From Hyphomicrobiales bacterium (GTDB lineage Bacteria > Pseudomonadota > Alphaproteobacteria > Rhizobiales > Xanthobacteraceae), in NCBI GenBank assembly GCA_017305535.1, contig JAFKKN010000010.1, forward strand, positions 62,001 to 126,000: DNA of 64,000 nucleotides, given 5' to 3'. The position numbers and the translations under genes were made by a program. The notes beneath the pieces are model-generated. The model worked only from the letters and a program-made list of their open reading frames with translations. It had not been told where the DNA came from and ran no database searches. This document shows positions 8,714 to 17,745 of the stretch, one piece after another (within the stretch, counting starts at the first letter, position 1; the number at the start of each line of letters is the position of its first letter).

Positions 8714-9784
8714 GTGTCAGATCAACTCCGCTCCGCCGGCCAGCCCGCCAGCCCATCCACCCTTGTGACCAGGATCGCGACGCTGCTGCCCGGCATCGCG
8801 TTGTGTGGCGTCGTCACCGCGCTTGCGGTTGGCGTTCAGGCCGTGCAGGAACGCACGCTGGGCCATCCCTATCTCGAAGCCATCGTGATCGCGATCCTGC
8901 TCGGCATGGCGTTGCGCTCGGCGTGGACGCCGGGCGTGAAATGGCGTTCCGGCATCGCCTACAGCGCCAAGCAACTGCTCGAGGTCGCCGTCGCGCTGCT
9001 CGGTGCGTCGGTGACCTTCGCGGTGATCGCGTCGTCGGGTGTGCTGCTGCTGGCGGCGATTGTCATCATCGTGGTGCTGACGCTGCTGGTGAGCTACGGC
9101 ATCAGCCGCGCGCTCGGACTGTCGACGCGGATGGCGATCCTGGTCGCCTGCGGCAATTCGATCTGCGGCAACTCGGCGATTGCCGCGGTAGCGCCGGTGA
9201 TCAACGCCAATTCCGACGATATCGCCTCGTCGATCTCGTTCACCGCCATTCTCGGCGTAATCATCGTGTTGGGATTGCCGATCCTGGTGCCGTTGATGAC
9301 GCTGTCCGAAACCCAGTACGGCATTCTCGCCGGGCTTACGGTTTACGCGGTGCCGCAGGTGCTGGCGGCGACGGTGCCGGTGGGGCTGGTCAGCGTGCAG
9401 ATCGGAACGCTGGTGAAACTGGTGCGAGTGATGATGCTGGGGCCGGTGGTGGCCTGCATCGCGCTCGGCGCGCGCCGGTTCGCGCGCGGCGGAGAGGGCC
9501 ACGCGGCGCAGCTCGGCTTCTTCAAGGCGGTGCCCTGGTTCATCGTCGCGTTCTTCGTGTTGGCGGCGTGCCGTTCGTTCGCGCTGATTCCCGATGCGGC
9601 GCTGCCGGTGATCCAGACGATCGCCAGCGTGCTCACCGTGCTGTCGATGGCGGCACTCGGCCTCGGCGTCGATCTGCGGGTGATCCGCGAGGTCGGCGGC
9701 AAGGTGACGGCGGCGGTGTCGCTGTCGCTGGTGTTTCTGGTCGGTGCTGGTCTGTTGCTGGTGCGTTTTATTCTGCCGGCCTAG
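8714..9784 (+). CDS. YeiH-family putative sulfate/sulfite-type exporter
   Basis: A 356-residue polytopic membrane protein starting at a GTG (8714) preceded by GAAGGA; an upstream in-frame start at 8666 is less likely because it adds an arginine-rich non-homologous end. About ten hydrophobic helices are visible. Family hallmarks are AIVIAILLGMALRSAW, KQLLEVAVALLGASVTF, LVACGNSICGNSAIAAVAPV and VYAVPQVLAATVP. The family (Cons_hypoth698/YeiH) is annotated as putative sulfate exporters without firm biochemical proof. It is divergent from its presumed LysR regulator. Its stop overlaps the convergent stop of the IclR regulator. Confidence 0.88.
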   Translation: MSDQLRSAGQPASPSTLVTRIATLLPGIALCGVVTALAVGVQAVQERTLGHPYLEAIVIAILLGMALRSAWTPGVKWRSGIAYSAKQLLEVAVALLGASVTFAVIASSGVLLLAAIVIIVVLTLLVSYGISRALGLSTRMAILVACGNSICGNSAIAAVAPVINANSDDIASSISFTAILGVIIVLGLPILVPLMTLSETQYGILAGLTVYAVPQVLAATVPVGLVSVQIGTLVKLVRVMMLGPVVACIALGARRFARGGEGHAAQLGFFKAVPWFIVAFFVLAACRSFALIPDAALPVIQTIASVLTVLSMAALGLGVDLRVIREVGGKVTAAVSLSLVFLVGAGLLLVRFILPA

Positions 9785-10578
9785 CCGCGCGACGGCCGAT
9801 GGCTCGCGTAGCCCAGCCGCAACGAGATATCGTGCGTGCAATCGAGCAGGGCTTTTGCAATCGGGCTGTGCCAGTCGGTATTGAAAGTGCCCGCCGGACC
9901 CATCGCGGTGATCGACAGCACCACCGCGCCGGTATGATCGAACACCGGCGCAGCGAACGCATTGACGCCGGGTAGCGGATCGCTGATCGCGCGGGTGATG
10001 CCGCGCTTGCGGACATCGGCCAGCATGGCTTCGGTCTCGGCGCTGTGCAGCGATTTTTTGCCGGAATAACCGACGCCGAGGCGGTCGAGCTTCGTGTCCA
10101 GCGCGGCTTTCACGACATTGGACGGAAGGAACGCGGCGAAGATGCGCCCCGTCGCCGTCTCCAGCATGCCCATCACCGAGCCGACGCGCATGACAATGTG
10201 AACCGGGTGACTCGACTCTTCGAGCCGCACCACGGTCGGGCCGTAGGTGCCCCACACCGATAGCGAAACGGCGTGATTGATCTCGCGCGCCAGCGCCGCG
10301 ATCCTCGGCGTGGCGATGCGAACGGCGGACAGGCGATGCAGGCTGATGAGGCCGAGTTCGAGCGCGAAGGCGCCGAACTCATAGTGGCCGGTGGCTTCGT
10401 TCTGTTCGATCAGGCCGAGACGCTGGAAACTGACGAGATAGGGATGCGCCTTGGCCGGCGTCATGCCGGCTTCGCGCGCCAGATCGCGCAGCATCATCGG
10501 CTCGAGGCTTCGCGCCAGCGCCCGCAGCAGTTGCCCGCCGACCTCGATCGATTGAATGCCGCGAGACTCTTTGCCCAT
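9781..10578 (-). CDS. IclR-family transcriptional regulator
   Basis: A 265-residue regulator. The N-terminal winged helix (SIEVGGQLLRALA, then LRDLAREAGMTPAKAHPYLV) is typical of IclR, and the effector domain follows with HAVSLSVWG near residue 105, TGRIFAAFLP near 142 and GVNAFAAPVFDHTGAVVLSI near 223. IclR proteins bind small aromatic or carboxylic effectors and control catabolic operons. It is the last of four minus-strand genes (binding protein, flavoprotein, SDR, IclR), only 26 bases after the SDR, so it probably controls that group. Convergent overlap with the YeiH stop leaves no room for a terminator between them. Confidence 0.93.
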   Translation of the reverse strand: MGKESRGIQSIEVGGQLLRALARSLEPMMLRDLAREAGMTPAKAHPYLVSFQRLGLIEQNEATGHYEFGAFALELGLISLHRLSAVRIATPRIAALAREINHAVSLSVWGTYGPTVVRLEESSHPVHIVMRVGSVMGMLETATGRIFAAFLPSNVVKAALDTKLDRLGVGYSGKKSLHSAETEAMLADVRKRGITRAISDPLPGVNAFAAPVFDHTGAVVLSITAMGPAGTFNTDWHSPIAKALLDCTHDISLRLGYASHRPSRG

Positions 10579-10604
10579 ATCGTGTGCTCTATACCTGCGG
10601 CGCG

Positions 10605-11372
10605 TTAGACCGCAAGGAAGCCGCCATCGACCGGCAGCGTCACGCCGCTGACATAGGACGCCATGTCGGAAGCGAGAAACACCACGGGGCCGACCAATTC
10701 ATCCGGCTGGCCGACGCGGCCGAGCGGGGTGCGACCGACGAAGCCGGCGAGCCGCGCGGGATCCTCGCGCGTGGCCTTGGTCATCGCGGTCTCGATCACG
10801 CCCGGTGCGATGGCGTTGACGCGAATGCCGTCGCGGGCAAGTTCGCGCGCCAGCGATTGCGTCAATAACTTCACGCCGCCTTTCGACGGCGAATAGCCAA
10901 GCGTATCGGCGACGCCGACGAAGGACGCGATGGAGCCGATGTTGATGATGCTGCCGTGCGTTTGTCGTAACGCCGGCAGAAAGGCATGGGTGACATTGAA
11001 GACGCCGTTGAGATTGACATCGAGCACGCGCCGCCAGTTGTCATGCGCGCGGGGCGAGTCGATGGTTTCGCGGATGATGATCCCGGCATTGTTGACGAGG
11101 ATCGCAATCGGGCCGATTTCCGCACCGATAGTTTTCGCGAGCGCCGCGCAGGCGTCCGTGTCGGTGACGTCGAGGTGAAATGACCAACTGCTCCGGCCGC
11201 GCGCAGCGATTGCCGTCGCCGTGTCCTTCGCCATTGCCGCATCGATATCGGTGACCACCACATCGGCGCCGTGCGCGGCGAGGCCGAGCGCGATGGCGCG
11301 GCCGTTGCCTTGTCCCGCGCCGGTCACCAGCGCCAGCCGTCCGTCGAGCAATTGCGGTTGCGATGTGCTCAT
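10605..11372 (-). CDS. Short-chain dehydrogenase/reductase (classical SDR)
   Basis: A 255-residue NAD(P)-dependent oxidoreductase with a Rossmann fold. The cofactor motif is TGAGQGNGRAIALGLA near residues 18-31, the NNAG motif lies in ILVNNAGII, the catalytic Ser is in INIGSIASF, and the Tyr/Lys pair appears as YSPSKGG. The PG motif NAIAPGVIETAM and C-terminal SYVSGVTLPVDGG are standard. It starts three bases after the KstD-like flavoprotein stop, so the two are surely co-transcribed and probably act on the same alicyclic or keto substrate. Substrate specificity cannot be read. Confidence 0.93.
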   Translation of the reverse strand: MSTSQPQLLDGRLALVTGAGQGNGRAIALGLAAHGADVVVTDIDAAMAKDTATAIAARGRSSWSFHLDVTDTDACAALAKTIGAEIGPIAILVNNAGIIIRETIDSPRAHDNWRRVLDVNLNGVFNVTHAFLPALRQTHGSIINIGSIASFVGVADTLGYSPSKGGVKLLTQSLARELARDGIRVNAIAPGVIETAMTKATREDPARLAGFVGRTPLGRVGQPDELVGPVVFLASDMASYVSGVTLPVDGGFLAV

Positions 11373-11375
11373 GGC

Positions 11376-13100
11376 TCAGGCCCCATGTGCTGCGGTGGAC
11401 GCGAGGTGGCGGCCGGCGATGTAACCGAACGTCAGCGCCGGGCCGAGCGTGATGCCCGCGCCCGGATAGTTGCCGCCCATGATGCTCGCCATGTCGTTGC
11501 CCGCCGCATAGAGGCCGGGGATCGGCTGGCCGTTGGCGTCGAGCGCGCGCGCGTTCTCGTCGGTCTTGATGCCGGCATAGGTGCCGAGATCGCCGATCAC
11601 CATCTTGATGGCGTAGAACGGGCCTTGTTCGATCGGCGCGATGCAGGGGTTGGGGCCATGCAGCGCATCGCCCTGATAGCGGTTGTAGGCGCGCGTGCCC
11701 TTGCCGAAGCGCGAGTCGCTGCCGTTGGCGGCTTCCGCGTTGAACTCCTTCACTGTCGTCTCGAAAGTCTTGGCGTCGATGCCGGCGGTCTTCGCCAGTT
11801 CACTGAGCGTCGCGCCGCGCATCAGGTAGCCGGTCTTGAGATGATGGCCGAGCGGCATCGGGAACGGTGGCACGCAACCGAGCCCGTATTTGCGCAGCGC
11901 ATGATGATCGCAGATCAGGTACGCGGCGATCTCCTCACCGGGCTTCGTTGCCTTCACCATGGCCTGCACGAAGTCGTGGTACGAATTGCCTTCGTTGGCA
12001 AAGCGGCGGCCATCGCGCATCACGGCGATGACGCCGGGTTTGGCGCGATCGATGAAGTGCGGCATCACGCCCTTGCTGCCGTCCTTGCGCGTCGTCACCG
12101 ACACCGGCACCCATGCGGCCGCGTTCGGCAGACGATCCTCGACGCTGCCGCCAGCGGTTTCCGCCAGCCGCAAGCCGTCGCCGGTGTTGCCGGTGGGGCC
12201 GGGGGAGTAATGTTCCGCCCCAGTCGGCGCGTGCGGGAACATCGCCTTGCGCCGTTCCACGTCATGCGGGAAGCCGCCGCAGGCGAGAACGACACCGCGC
12301 CGCGCATTGACGCGCACGTCCTTGCCCTCGTGCTGCACGATCGCGCCGCGCACCGCGCCGTTCTCGACGGTTAGCTCGCGCACCGGCGACGACAGCCACA
12401 GCGGCACCTTGAGATCGAACGCCGACTTGGCGAGACGGCCGGCGAGGGCGTTGCCGTTGGTCAGCGTCATGCCGCGGCCGTGCTTCATCACGTCGCGGAA
12501 ATGCTTCGACAATCGCTTGGCAACGTAGAACGCCGATGTCAGCGATTTCGTTGCGCGCATGAAGTGGATGATCTCCTTGCCGGAGCCCAGCATCATGCCA
12601 AACACCGTCAGTTCCGGCAGCGGCGCGCCGAGATGCCTGATGGCATCGCCGAGTTCGCGGCCGTCGAATGGACGCGTCACCATCGAGCGGCCGCCTTGCG
12701 TGCCGCCCGGCGCTTCCGCGTGATAATCGGGGAAGGTCAGCGGCATGTCGAAGCGCAGCGCGGTCTGCGTGGTGAAGAAATCCACCGCCTCGGGGCCGGC
12801 TGACAGAAACGCATCGACGCGCGCGGCGTCAAAATTGTTGCCGGCCTCGTGGCGCAGATAGGTGCGGGCGGCGTCCGGGGCTTCTTCAATGCCCCAGGCG
12901 CGCGCCAGCGAGGTGCCCGGAATCCACAGCCAGCCGCCGGAGCGGGCTGTGGTGCCGCCGAAGCGCGGCTCCTTCTCGACGATGAGGACCTTAAGGCCGC
13001 GATGCGCGGCGGTGACCGCCGCCGACATGCCGGCGGCGCCGGAGCCAACCACGAGCACGTCGCAATCGTAAGTGTTTGCCCCAAGAGTCCCGTTTGCCAT
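11376..13100 (-). CDS. FAD-dependent oxidoreductase, KstD / fumarate-reductase flavoprotein family
   Basis: A 574-residue flavoprotein, taking the ATG at 13100 because AGGG lies eight bases upstream; in-frame starts at 13106 and 13109 are too close to that site. The N-terminus has the FAD motif LVVGSGAAGMSAAVTAA and the FGGTTARSGGWLWIPG loop typical of 3-ketosteroid-delta1-dehydrogenases, and the C-terminus has GLYAAGNDMASIMGGNYPG and GITLGPALTFGYIAGRHL. Such enzymes desaturate keto rings or carry out related redox steps. Partners are the SDR three bases downstream and a binding protein upstream. Whether the substrate is a steroid is not shown; a simpler cyclic ketone is equally possible. Confidence 0.87.
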   Translation of the reverse strand: MANGTLGANTYDCDVLVVGSGAAGMSAAVTAAHRGLKVLIVEKEPRFGGTTARSGGWLWIPGTSLARAWGIEEAPDAARTYLRHEAGNNFDAARVDAFLSAGPEAVDFFTTQTALRFDMPLTFPDYHAEAPGGTQGGRSMVTRPFDGRELGDAIRHLGAPLPELTVFGMMLGSGKEIIHFMRATKSLTSAFYVAKRLSKHFRDVMKHGRGMTLTNGNALAGRLAKSAFDLKVPLWLSSPVRELTVENGAVRGAIVQHEGKDVRVNARRGVVLACGGFPHDVERRKAMFPHAPTGAEHYSPGPTGNTGDGLRLAETAGGSVEDRLPNAAAWVPVSVTTRKDGSKGVMPHFIDRAKPGVIAVMRDGRRFANEGNSYHDFVQAMVKATKPGEEIAAYLICDHHALRKYGLGCVPPFPMPLGHHLKTGYLMRGATLSELAKTAGIDAKTFETTVKEFNAEAANGSDSRFGKGTRAYNRYQGDALHGPNPCIAPIEQGPFYAIKMVIGDLGTYAGIKTDENARALDANGQPIPGLYAAGNDMASIMGGNYPGAGITLGPALTFGYIAGRHLASTAAHGA

Positions 13101-13161
13101 CGTCATCACCCTAGAAACTGACTCGAAATCTGTTTTGTTCGCAGATTTCCAACACGAAGAT

Positions 13162-13282
13162 CGTCGTCCCCGCGAAGGCGGGGACCCATACGCCGCAGCG
13201 ATTCGGTTCCATCAACCGAGGTGAGATTGTTGATAACAACCAACGCCAGGGGTTATGGGTCCCCGCCTGCGCGGGGACGACG
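13162..13282. repeat. Long extragenic palindromic repeat, copy 1 (paired inverted hairpin arms)
   Basis: Two arms of 27 bases (13162-13188 and 13256-13282) are inverted copies apart from one base. Each contains a GTCCCCGC/GCGGGGAC hairpin, and they bracket about 67 bases. The inner segment shares long stretches with the copy at 36114-36234, including ACGCCGCAGCG, the TTCCATCA region and ATAACAACCAA. A conserved left flank (TTTGCAACACGA-like) precedes the arm. It lies between the binding-protein and KstD-like genes and may limit transcription or stabilise mRNA ends (inference). Confidence 0.85.
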
Positions 13283-13333
13283 CCGAGATTGTTTGAGCGT
13301 CTTGTGACGAACTCATTTTGATCAGAATGGCTC

Positions 13334-14536
13334 TTACTTCTTGAGCAGTGGGCACTTGGATTCCGAGACCGGGCGATAAGCATCGTCGCCCTTGATGGTC
13401 TTGACGATCTCCAGATAGTCCCACGGCTCCTTGGATTCCGACGGCTTCTTCACCCGCGCGAGATACATGTCGCGGATGACACGGCCGTCTTCGCGCAGCT
13501 TGCCGCCGTGCACGAAGGTGTCCTCGATCGGCAGTTCGCGCATCTTGGCCATCACCTTGGCCGGATCGTCAGTGCCGGCGGCCTTGATCGCCTTGAGATA
13601 GTGCAGCACCGAGCCATAGACGCCGGTGTGGATCATGGTCGGCATCACGTTGGTCTTGGCGAAGAATTTCTTCGACCAGGCACGGGTCTTGTCGTCCATG
13701 TTCCAGTAGGAGGCGGTGGTCATGTAGGTGCCTTGCGCGCCCTGAAGGCCGATGGCGTGCACGTCGGTATCGAACATCAACAGGCCGACCAGTTTCTGCC
13801 CGCCCTTCACGAGGCCGAATTCGCCGGCCTGCTTGATGGCGTTGTCGGTGTCCTGACCGGCATTGGCGAAGGCGACGACGTTGGCTTTCGAATTCTGCGC
13901 TTGCAGCACGAAGGAGGAGAAGTCGGCGGTGTTGGTCGGATGCTTGACGCCGCCGATCACGGTGCCGCCCAACTGCTTGATGAAGTCGGTTGCATCCTTC
14001 TCGAGCTGATGGCCGAAGGCATAGTCGGCGGTGATGAAGTACCAGGACTTGCCACCTTCCGCGAGCACGGCGGAGGCCGTCACCTTCGACAGCGCATAGG
14101 TGTCGTAGGCAAAGTGCACGGTGTTGGGACTGCACAATTCGTTGGTCAACGAACTGGCGCCGGGGCCGGACAGCAGCGCGATCTTGTTGCGCTCCTTGGC
14201 CATGTTGTGGACCGCGATGGCGATTCCGGAATTCGGAATATCGGCGACGGCATCGACCTTGCCGTTATCGAACCATTCGCGTGCGATCTGCACGCCGACG
14301 TCGGTTTTCATCTGATGGTCGGCGCTGATGATCTCGATCTTCTTGCCGAGCACGGTGGGGCCGAACTCCTCGACCGCCATCTGGGCTGCGACCACGGAAC
14401 CCGGGCCGCTGTTGTCGCGTCCCCAGCTCGACAGGTCGGTCAGCACGCCGATGCGGACGACGTCGTCCGAGATTTGCGCTGATGCCGTCGTCGTCATTGC
14501 GGCGAGCAGGGCGCAGATCAGCAAAGGCTTCTTCAT
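13334..14536 (-). CDS. Periplasmic substrate-binding protein, Leu/Ile/Val (Peripla_BP_6) type
   Basis: A 400-residue secreted binding protein. The ATG at 14536 is chosen because GGGGAG lies eight bases upstream; five extra codons upstream are not needed. The signal peptide is MKKPLLICALLAAMTTTASA, with maturation expected before QISDDVVRIG. IGVLTDLSSWG, then AAQMAVEEFG, then KIEIISADHQMKTDVG match the N-terminal lobe. No permease or ATPase adjoins it, so it is an orphan that may feed another LIV system. The KstD-like, SDR and IclR genes downstream suggest a ligand catabolised by them. Confidence 0.9.
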   Translation of the reverse strand: MKKPLLICALLAAMTTTASAQISDDVVRIGVLTDLSSWGRDNSGPGSVVAAQMAVEEFGPTVLGKKIEIISADHQMKTDVGVQIAREWFDNGKVDAVADIPNSGIAIAVHNMAKERNKIALLSGPGASSLTNELCSPNTVHFAYDTYALSKVTASAVLAEGGKSWYFITADYAFGHQLEKDATDFIKQLGGTVIGGVKHPTNTADFSSFVLQAQNSKANVVAFANAGQDTDNAIKQAGEFGLVKGGQKLVGLLMFDTDVHAIGLQGAQGTYMTTASYWNMDDKTRAWSKKFFAKTNVMPTMIHTGVYGSVLHYLKAIKAAGTDDPAKVMAKMRELPIEDTFVHGGKLREDGRVIRDMYLARVKKPSESKEPWDYLEIVKTIKGDDAYRPVSESKCPLLKK

Positions 14537-14851
14537 ATGTTCACTCCCCATGGTTGTCCGCTCTGGCGGCGGCGGAATGGCGCATCAGCCCATACAGTTT
14601 TATTGGGGTCAAGTTTGATAATGGCGAAATCGTTTGTCAATATGAAATTAACGGAGCGATGTTCCCGAAATGATCTGCGATTGGACTCTCGTGCCGGTTC
14701 CGCGAAGGCGAATAACTGCGTTGTGTGTTTGCGGGAGCAGCGCCTCGAATGCGATTCGGCGAAGCGAGATGATTACTTCGCGGTGTGTTGCGTGATCGCA
14801 TTACGGTTGTATTGCACTGACGTTTGCAATTCGAAGTGATCATTCCGTCAT

Positions 14852-14868
14852 GATGTGATGATCACATC
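14852..14868. promoter_or_regulatory. Perfect 17-base palindrome in a 596-base intergenic region
   Basis: GATGTGAT, a central G and ATCACATC form an exact inverted repeat. It lies in the AT-richer gap 14537-15132 between the divergent binding-protein and H1-like genes, about 316 bases upstream of the first and 265 upstream of the second. The half-site TGTGA resembles CRP/FNR- or GntR-type operators, but the three-base spacing does not fit CRP. No other gene is supported in this gap. A regulatory role is inferred from symmetry and position only. Confidence 0.45.
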
Positions 14869-15132
14869 GTGTTGTCATCTCATCGGTACAAATTGAATCA
14901 CGCTAATCGTGTGAGTTGCGGATGCGGCGATGTGTGATAGTGGTTCGTTCCCGGCATTTGCATCCCGAGGTATGGGAATATCCGCAAAGGCTGGATTGAA
15001 GAGAACCATGAGCAAGCAAATGCTGCTGATGGAGTTATCGGTTCGATACGCGCCCGACGAACCCGCTTACGCCGGGCCGTGATATCTGATCCGCTCCATT
15101 CTCGGCGCGCTTGTGTCAACAAGGAGAAATCA

Positions 15133-15387
15133 GTGGCTCGCAAAGCTAAGACAGTCGCGCGGAAAACCAAGTCGGCGAAACCAGCGAAGAAGACGGTGAA
15201 GAAAACGGCACCGAAGGCGAAGAAGATCGCGCGCCGTCCTTATTCGAAGGCGGACATCAAGGAACTGCGCGCGCATTCGAAGGCGCGCACGCCGGTCGAG
15301 AAAATCGCGAAGCTAACCAAGCGGACTGTCGGCTCGCTGCGCCAGAAGGCCATGAAGCTCGGAATCGGCCTCGGCCATCAGCGCTGA
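15133..15387 (+). CDS. Histone-H1-like, Lys/Ala-rich DNA-binding protein with C-terminal helical domain
   Basis: An 84-residue, very basic protein starting at GTG 15133 behind AAGGAGA. Residues 1-40 are low-complexity K/A/T/P repeats (KTVARKTKSAKPAKKTVKK) like the tail of eukaryotic H1 or bacterial HctB/AlgP-type proteins. Residues 40-84, PYSKADIKELRAHSKARTP then VEKIAKLTKRTVGSLRQKA, look like a small SANT/HTH-like domain. It is probably a nucleoid-associated protein. It stands alone on the plus strand upstream of htpG and is separated from it by a palindromic repeat. Exact target and abundance unknown. Confidence 0.75.
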   Translation: MARKAKTVARKTKSAKPAKKTVKKTAPKAKKIARRPYSKADIKELRAHSKARTPVEKIAKLTKRTVGSLRQKAMKLGIGLGHQR

Positions 15388-15450
15388 GGGCCGGATTGAG
15401 AGTTCGTCATCCGGCAATTCGTTTTGCATGCGAATTCTCAACACGAAAAA

Positions 15451-15575
15451 CGTCGTCCCCGCGCAGGCGGGGACCCATAACCCCTGAACTTCGTTGTAGT
15501 CAAAGAAGCAACAACAAACGCTCTTTCTAATCTCAACGACACGGCGTCTGGGTCCCCGCCTGCGCGGGGACGACG
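15451..15575. repeat. Long extragenic palindromic repeat, copy 2
   Basis: The inverted arms at 15451-15477 and 15549-15575 are the same 27-base sequence as in the other long copies, and each is itself a GTCCCCGC/GCGGGGAC hairpin. The inner 71 bases differ from the copies near 13.2 and 36.1 kb. The left flank CAACACGAAAAACGTCGT matches them. The element occupies most of the gap between the H1-like gene and htpG, and could fold as a cruciform or terminate the H1-like transcript. Confidence 0.85.
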
Positions 15576-15699
15576 CTGTAAGTGGGGAAGCGTTGAGGAC
15601 ACTTGCGGCGATAGTATCCCCGGCGCTTGATCCGCGCCCGAGGCGCGCTATATCAAAATCCTCCCGTCCTATTTGAATGAGCAAGCCAGGATTTTGGTG

Positions 15700-17565
15700 A
15701 TGTCGACGATTGATGCCAGCAGCGAAGCCCAACCGTTTCAGGCCGAGGTGGCCGAGCTTTTGCAGCTCATGGTGCATTCGGTCTATTCCGAGACCGACAT
15801 CTTCCTGCGCGAACTGATCTCCAACGGCTCCGACGCCTGTGACAAACTGCGCTACGAGGCGATCGCCAGGCCGGAATTGATGGAGCAGGGCGGCCCGCTC
15901 GCGATTCGTATCGTCCCCGATAAGGCTGTCAACACGTTGGCGGTGATCGACAGCGGCATCGGCATGGATCGTCAGGAACTGATCGACAACCTCGGTACCA
16001 TCGCGCGTTCCGGAACCAAGTCGTTCGTGGCGCGGCTGAAAGAGGCGAAGGACGGCGCCAGTTTGATCGGCCAGTTCGGCGTCGGCTTCTACGCGGCCTT
16101 CATGGTGGCGGAACGTGTCGTGGTCACCAGCCGTCGCGCGGGCACCAATGAAGCCTGGGTGTGGTCCTCGTCCGGTGGGAGCGGCTTCACGGTGACGCCG
16201 GGCACGGCGGAGGATGTCGAGCGTGTCGCGCGCGGCACCGAGATCGTGCTGCATCTCAAGCCCGAGGCGAAGGATTATCTCGAACCCGCGCGGATCGAGC
16301 GCATTGTCCATGCCTATTCCGACAACATCCAGTTTCCCATCGAACTGGTGGCTGATGGCGGCGAACCGAAGCAGATCAATTCGGCCAGCGCGCTGTGGCA
16401 GCGTCCGAAATCCGAGCTGAAGCCGGAAGACTACGCGGCCGCCTACAAATCCATCGCGGGCGCGTTCGACGAGCCGGCGATGACGCTGCATTACCGCGCC
16501 GAAGGCCGGCAGGCTTACGCCGTGCTGCTGTTCGCGCCGTCGTCGAAGCCGTTCGATCTGTTCGAGCCGTCGCGCAAGGGGCGGGTGAAGCTCTACGTCC
16601 GTCGCGTGTTCATCACCGATGACGCCGACCTGCTGCCGCCCCATCTGCGGTTCATTCGCGGCGTGGTCGACAGCGAGGACCTGCCGCTGAACATCTCGCG
16701 CGAGATGTTGCAGAACAATCCGCAACTCGCGCAAATCCGCAAGGCGGTGACCGGCCGCGTGATCTCCGAACTGGAGACCTTGAGCGAGAAGGAGCCGGAG
16801 CAGTTCGACAAGATCTGGGATGCGTTCGGCCCGGTTATCAAGGAAGGGCTCTATGAGGATTTCGAGCGTCGCGAAAAGCTGCTGGCGTTGGCGCGTTTCA
16901 ACATCACGACGGGCAACCGCCGTTCGTTGAAACAATACGTCGCGGATTTCAAGCCGAACCAGACCGAGATCTATTTCCTGGTCGGCGACAGCATCGAGCG
17001 CCTGAAATCCAATCCGATGCTGGAGGCGGCCTCCGCGCGCGGCATCGAGGTGCTGCTGCTTACCGATCCGGTCGATGCGTTCTGGACCTCGGCGCAGCTT
17101 GATTTTGAAGGCAAGCCGCTGAAGTCGCTGAGTCAGGGCGATATCGATTTCGACCTGATCCCGCTGCTCGACGACAAGGACAAGGCGAAGGATGAGACGG
17201 CGGTGGATGAATCCGCTGTCGTCGCCGCGATCAAGGCGAGCCTCGGCGACCGCGTCGCCGACGTGAAGGTGTCGCGCCGCCTCACCACCAGCGCATCGTG
17301 CATTGTCGCCGGCAGTTTTGGACCGGATCGCGAACTCGAGCGGCTGTTGGCGCAGCAGCAGCGTGGTGGCCGGACCAAGCCGATCCTTGAGATCAATCCG
17401 CGCCATCCGCTGGTCGCGGCCGTCACCGCGACCGATGACACGACGCGGCGCGACGATCTCTCGTTATTGCTGCTGGAGCAGGCGCAAATCCTCGAAGGCG
17501 AATTGCCGGAAGATCCGGCGGCCTTCACCGCGCGGCTCAATCGCCTGGTGCTGCAAGCGACATAA
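15700..17565 (+). CDS. htpG: Molecular chaperone HtpG (Hsp90)
   Basis: A 621-residue cytoplasmic Hsp90. The N-terminal GHKL ATPase domain shows [20 protein letters not shown] (ATP/Mg Asn), [20 protein letters not shown] (Asp-Gly) and [16 protein letters not shown] (lid and glycine loop). The middle domain has [19 protein letters not shown], and the C-terminal dimerisation domain ends at residue 621. The ATG at 15700 is preferred; an in-frame TTG at 15673 would add nine residues. Length is normal. It appears monocistronic, flanked by a palindromic repeat and an AhpD-like gene. No heat-shock promoter was confidently identified. Confidence 0.97.
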   Translation: MSTIDASSEAQPFQAEVAELLQLMVHSVYSETDIFLRELISNGSDACDKLRYEAIARPELMEQGGPLAIRIVPDKAVNTLAVIDSGIGMDRQELIDNLGTIARSGTKSFVARLKEAKDGASLIGQFGVGFYAAFMVAERVVVTSRRAGTNEAWVWSSSGGSGFTVTPGTAEDVERVARGTEIVLHLKPEAKDYLEPARIERIVHAYSDNIQFPIELVADGGEPKQINSASALWQRPKSELKPEDYAAAYKSIAGAFDEPAMTLHYRAEGRQAYAVLLFAPSSKPFDLFEPSRKGRVKLYVRRVFITDDADLLPPHLRFIRGVVDSEDLPLNISREMLQNNPQLAQIRKAVTGRVISELETLSEKEPEQFDKIWDAFGPVIKEGLYEDFERREKLLALARFNITTGNRRSLKQYVADFKPNQTEIYFLVGDSIERLKSNPMLEAASARGIEVLLLTDPVDAFWTSAQLDFEGKPLKSLSQGDIDFDLIPLLDDKDKAKDETAVDESAVVAAIKASLGDRVADVKVSRRLTTSASCIVAGSFGPDRELERLLAQQQRGGRTKPILEINPRHPLVAAVTATDDTTRRDDLSLLLLEQAQILEGELPEDPAAFTARLNRLVLQAT

Positions 17566-17745
17566 CGTCGTTCGTATCAGCCGAAAGATGCAATGCCGCG
17601 CGCTTGCAACGTGCGCGGCGCGGGCGTTCAATCGAACCGCTAGGCGCAGCGTCCGGGTTGCTGCGATGACGGAGCCGTCATCTGTGTGGCGGCGATTGCA
17701 TCTCGTGTCTCGGTCTGCGCGACTTTGCAGATCAGGAGAACGAGA

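Noticed and set aside
7666-10255. Very long overlapping frames on both strands across the LysR, YeiH and IclR genes
   Set aside because: They cross three clear genes with recognisable motifs in other frames; no credible protein family.
13131-13300. GTCCCCGC-containing repeats considered as a CRISPR array
   Set aside because: Only two inverted arms per locus, no regular direct repeats or spacers, and no cas genes in the window.
15313-17406. Long open frame (697 codons) opposite htpG
   Set aside because: Antisense shadow of htpG; composition and lack of motifs show it is not a gene.
17590-17635. GCCGCGCGC/GTGCGCGGC hairpin after htpG as a terminator
   Set aside because: The stem includes a G-U pair and is followed by GC-rich sequence with no T run; too weak to list.
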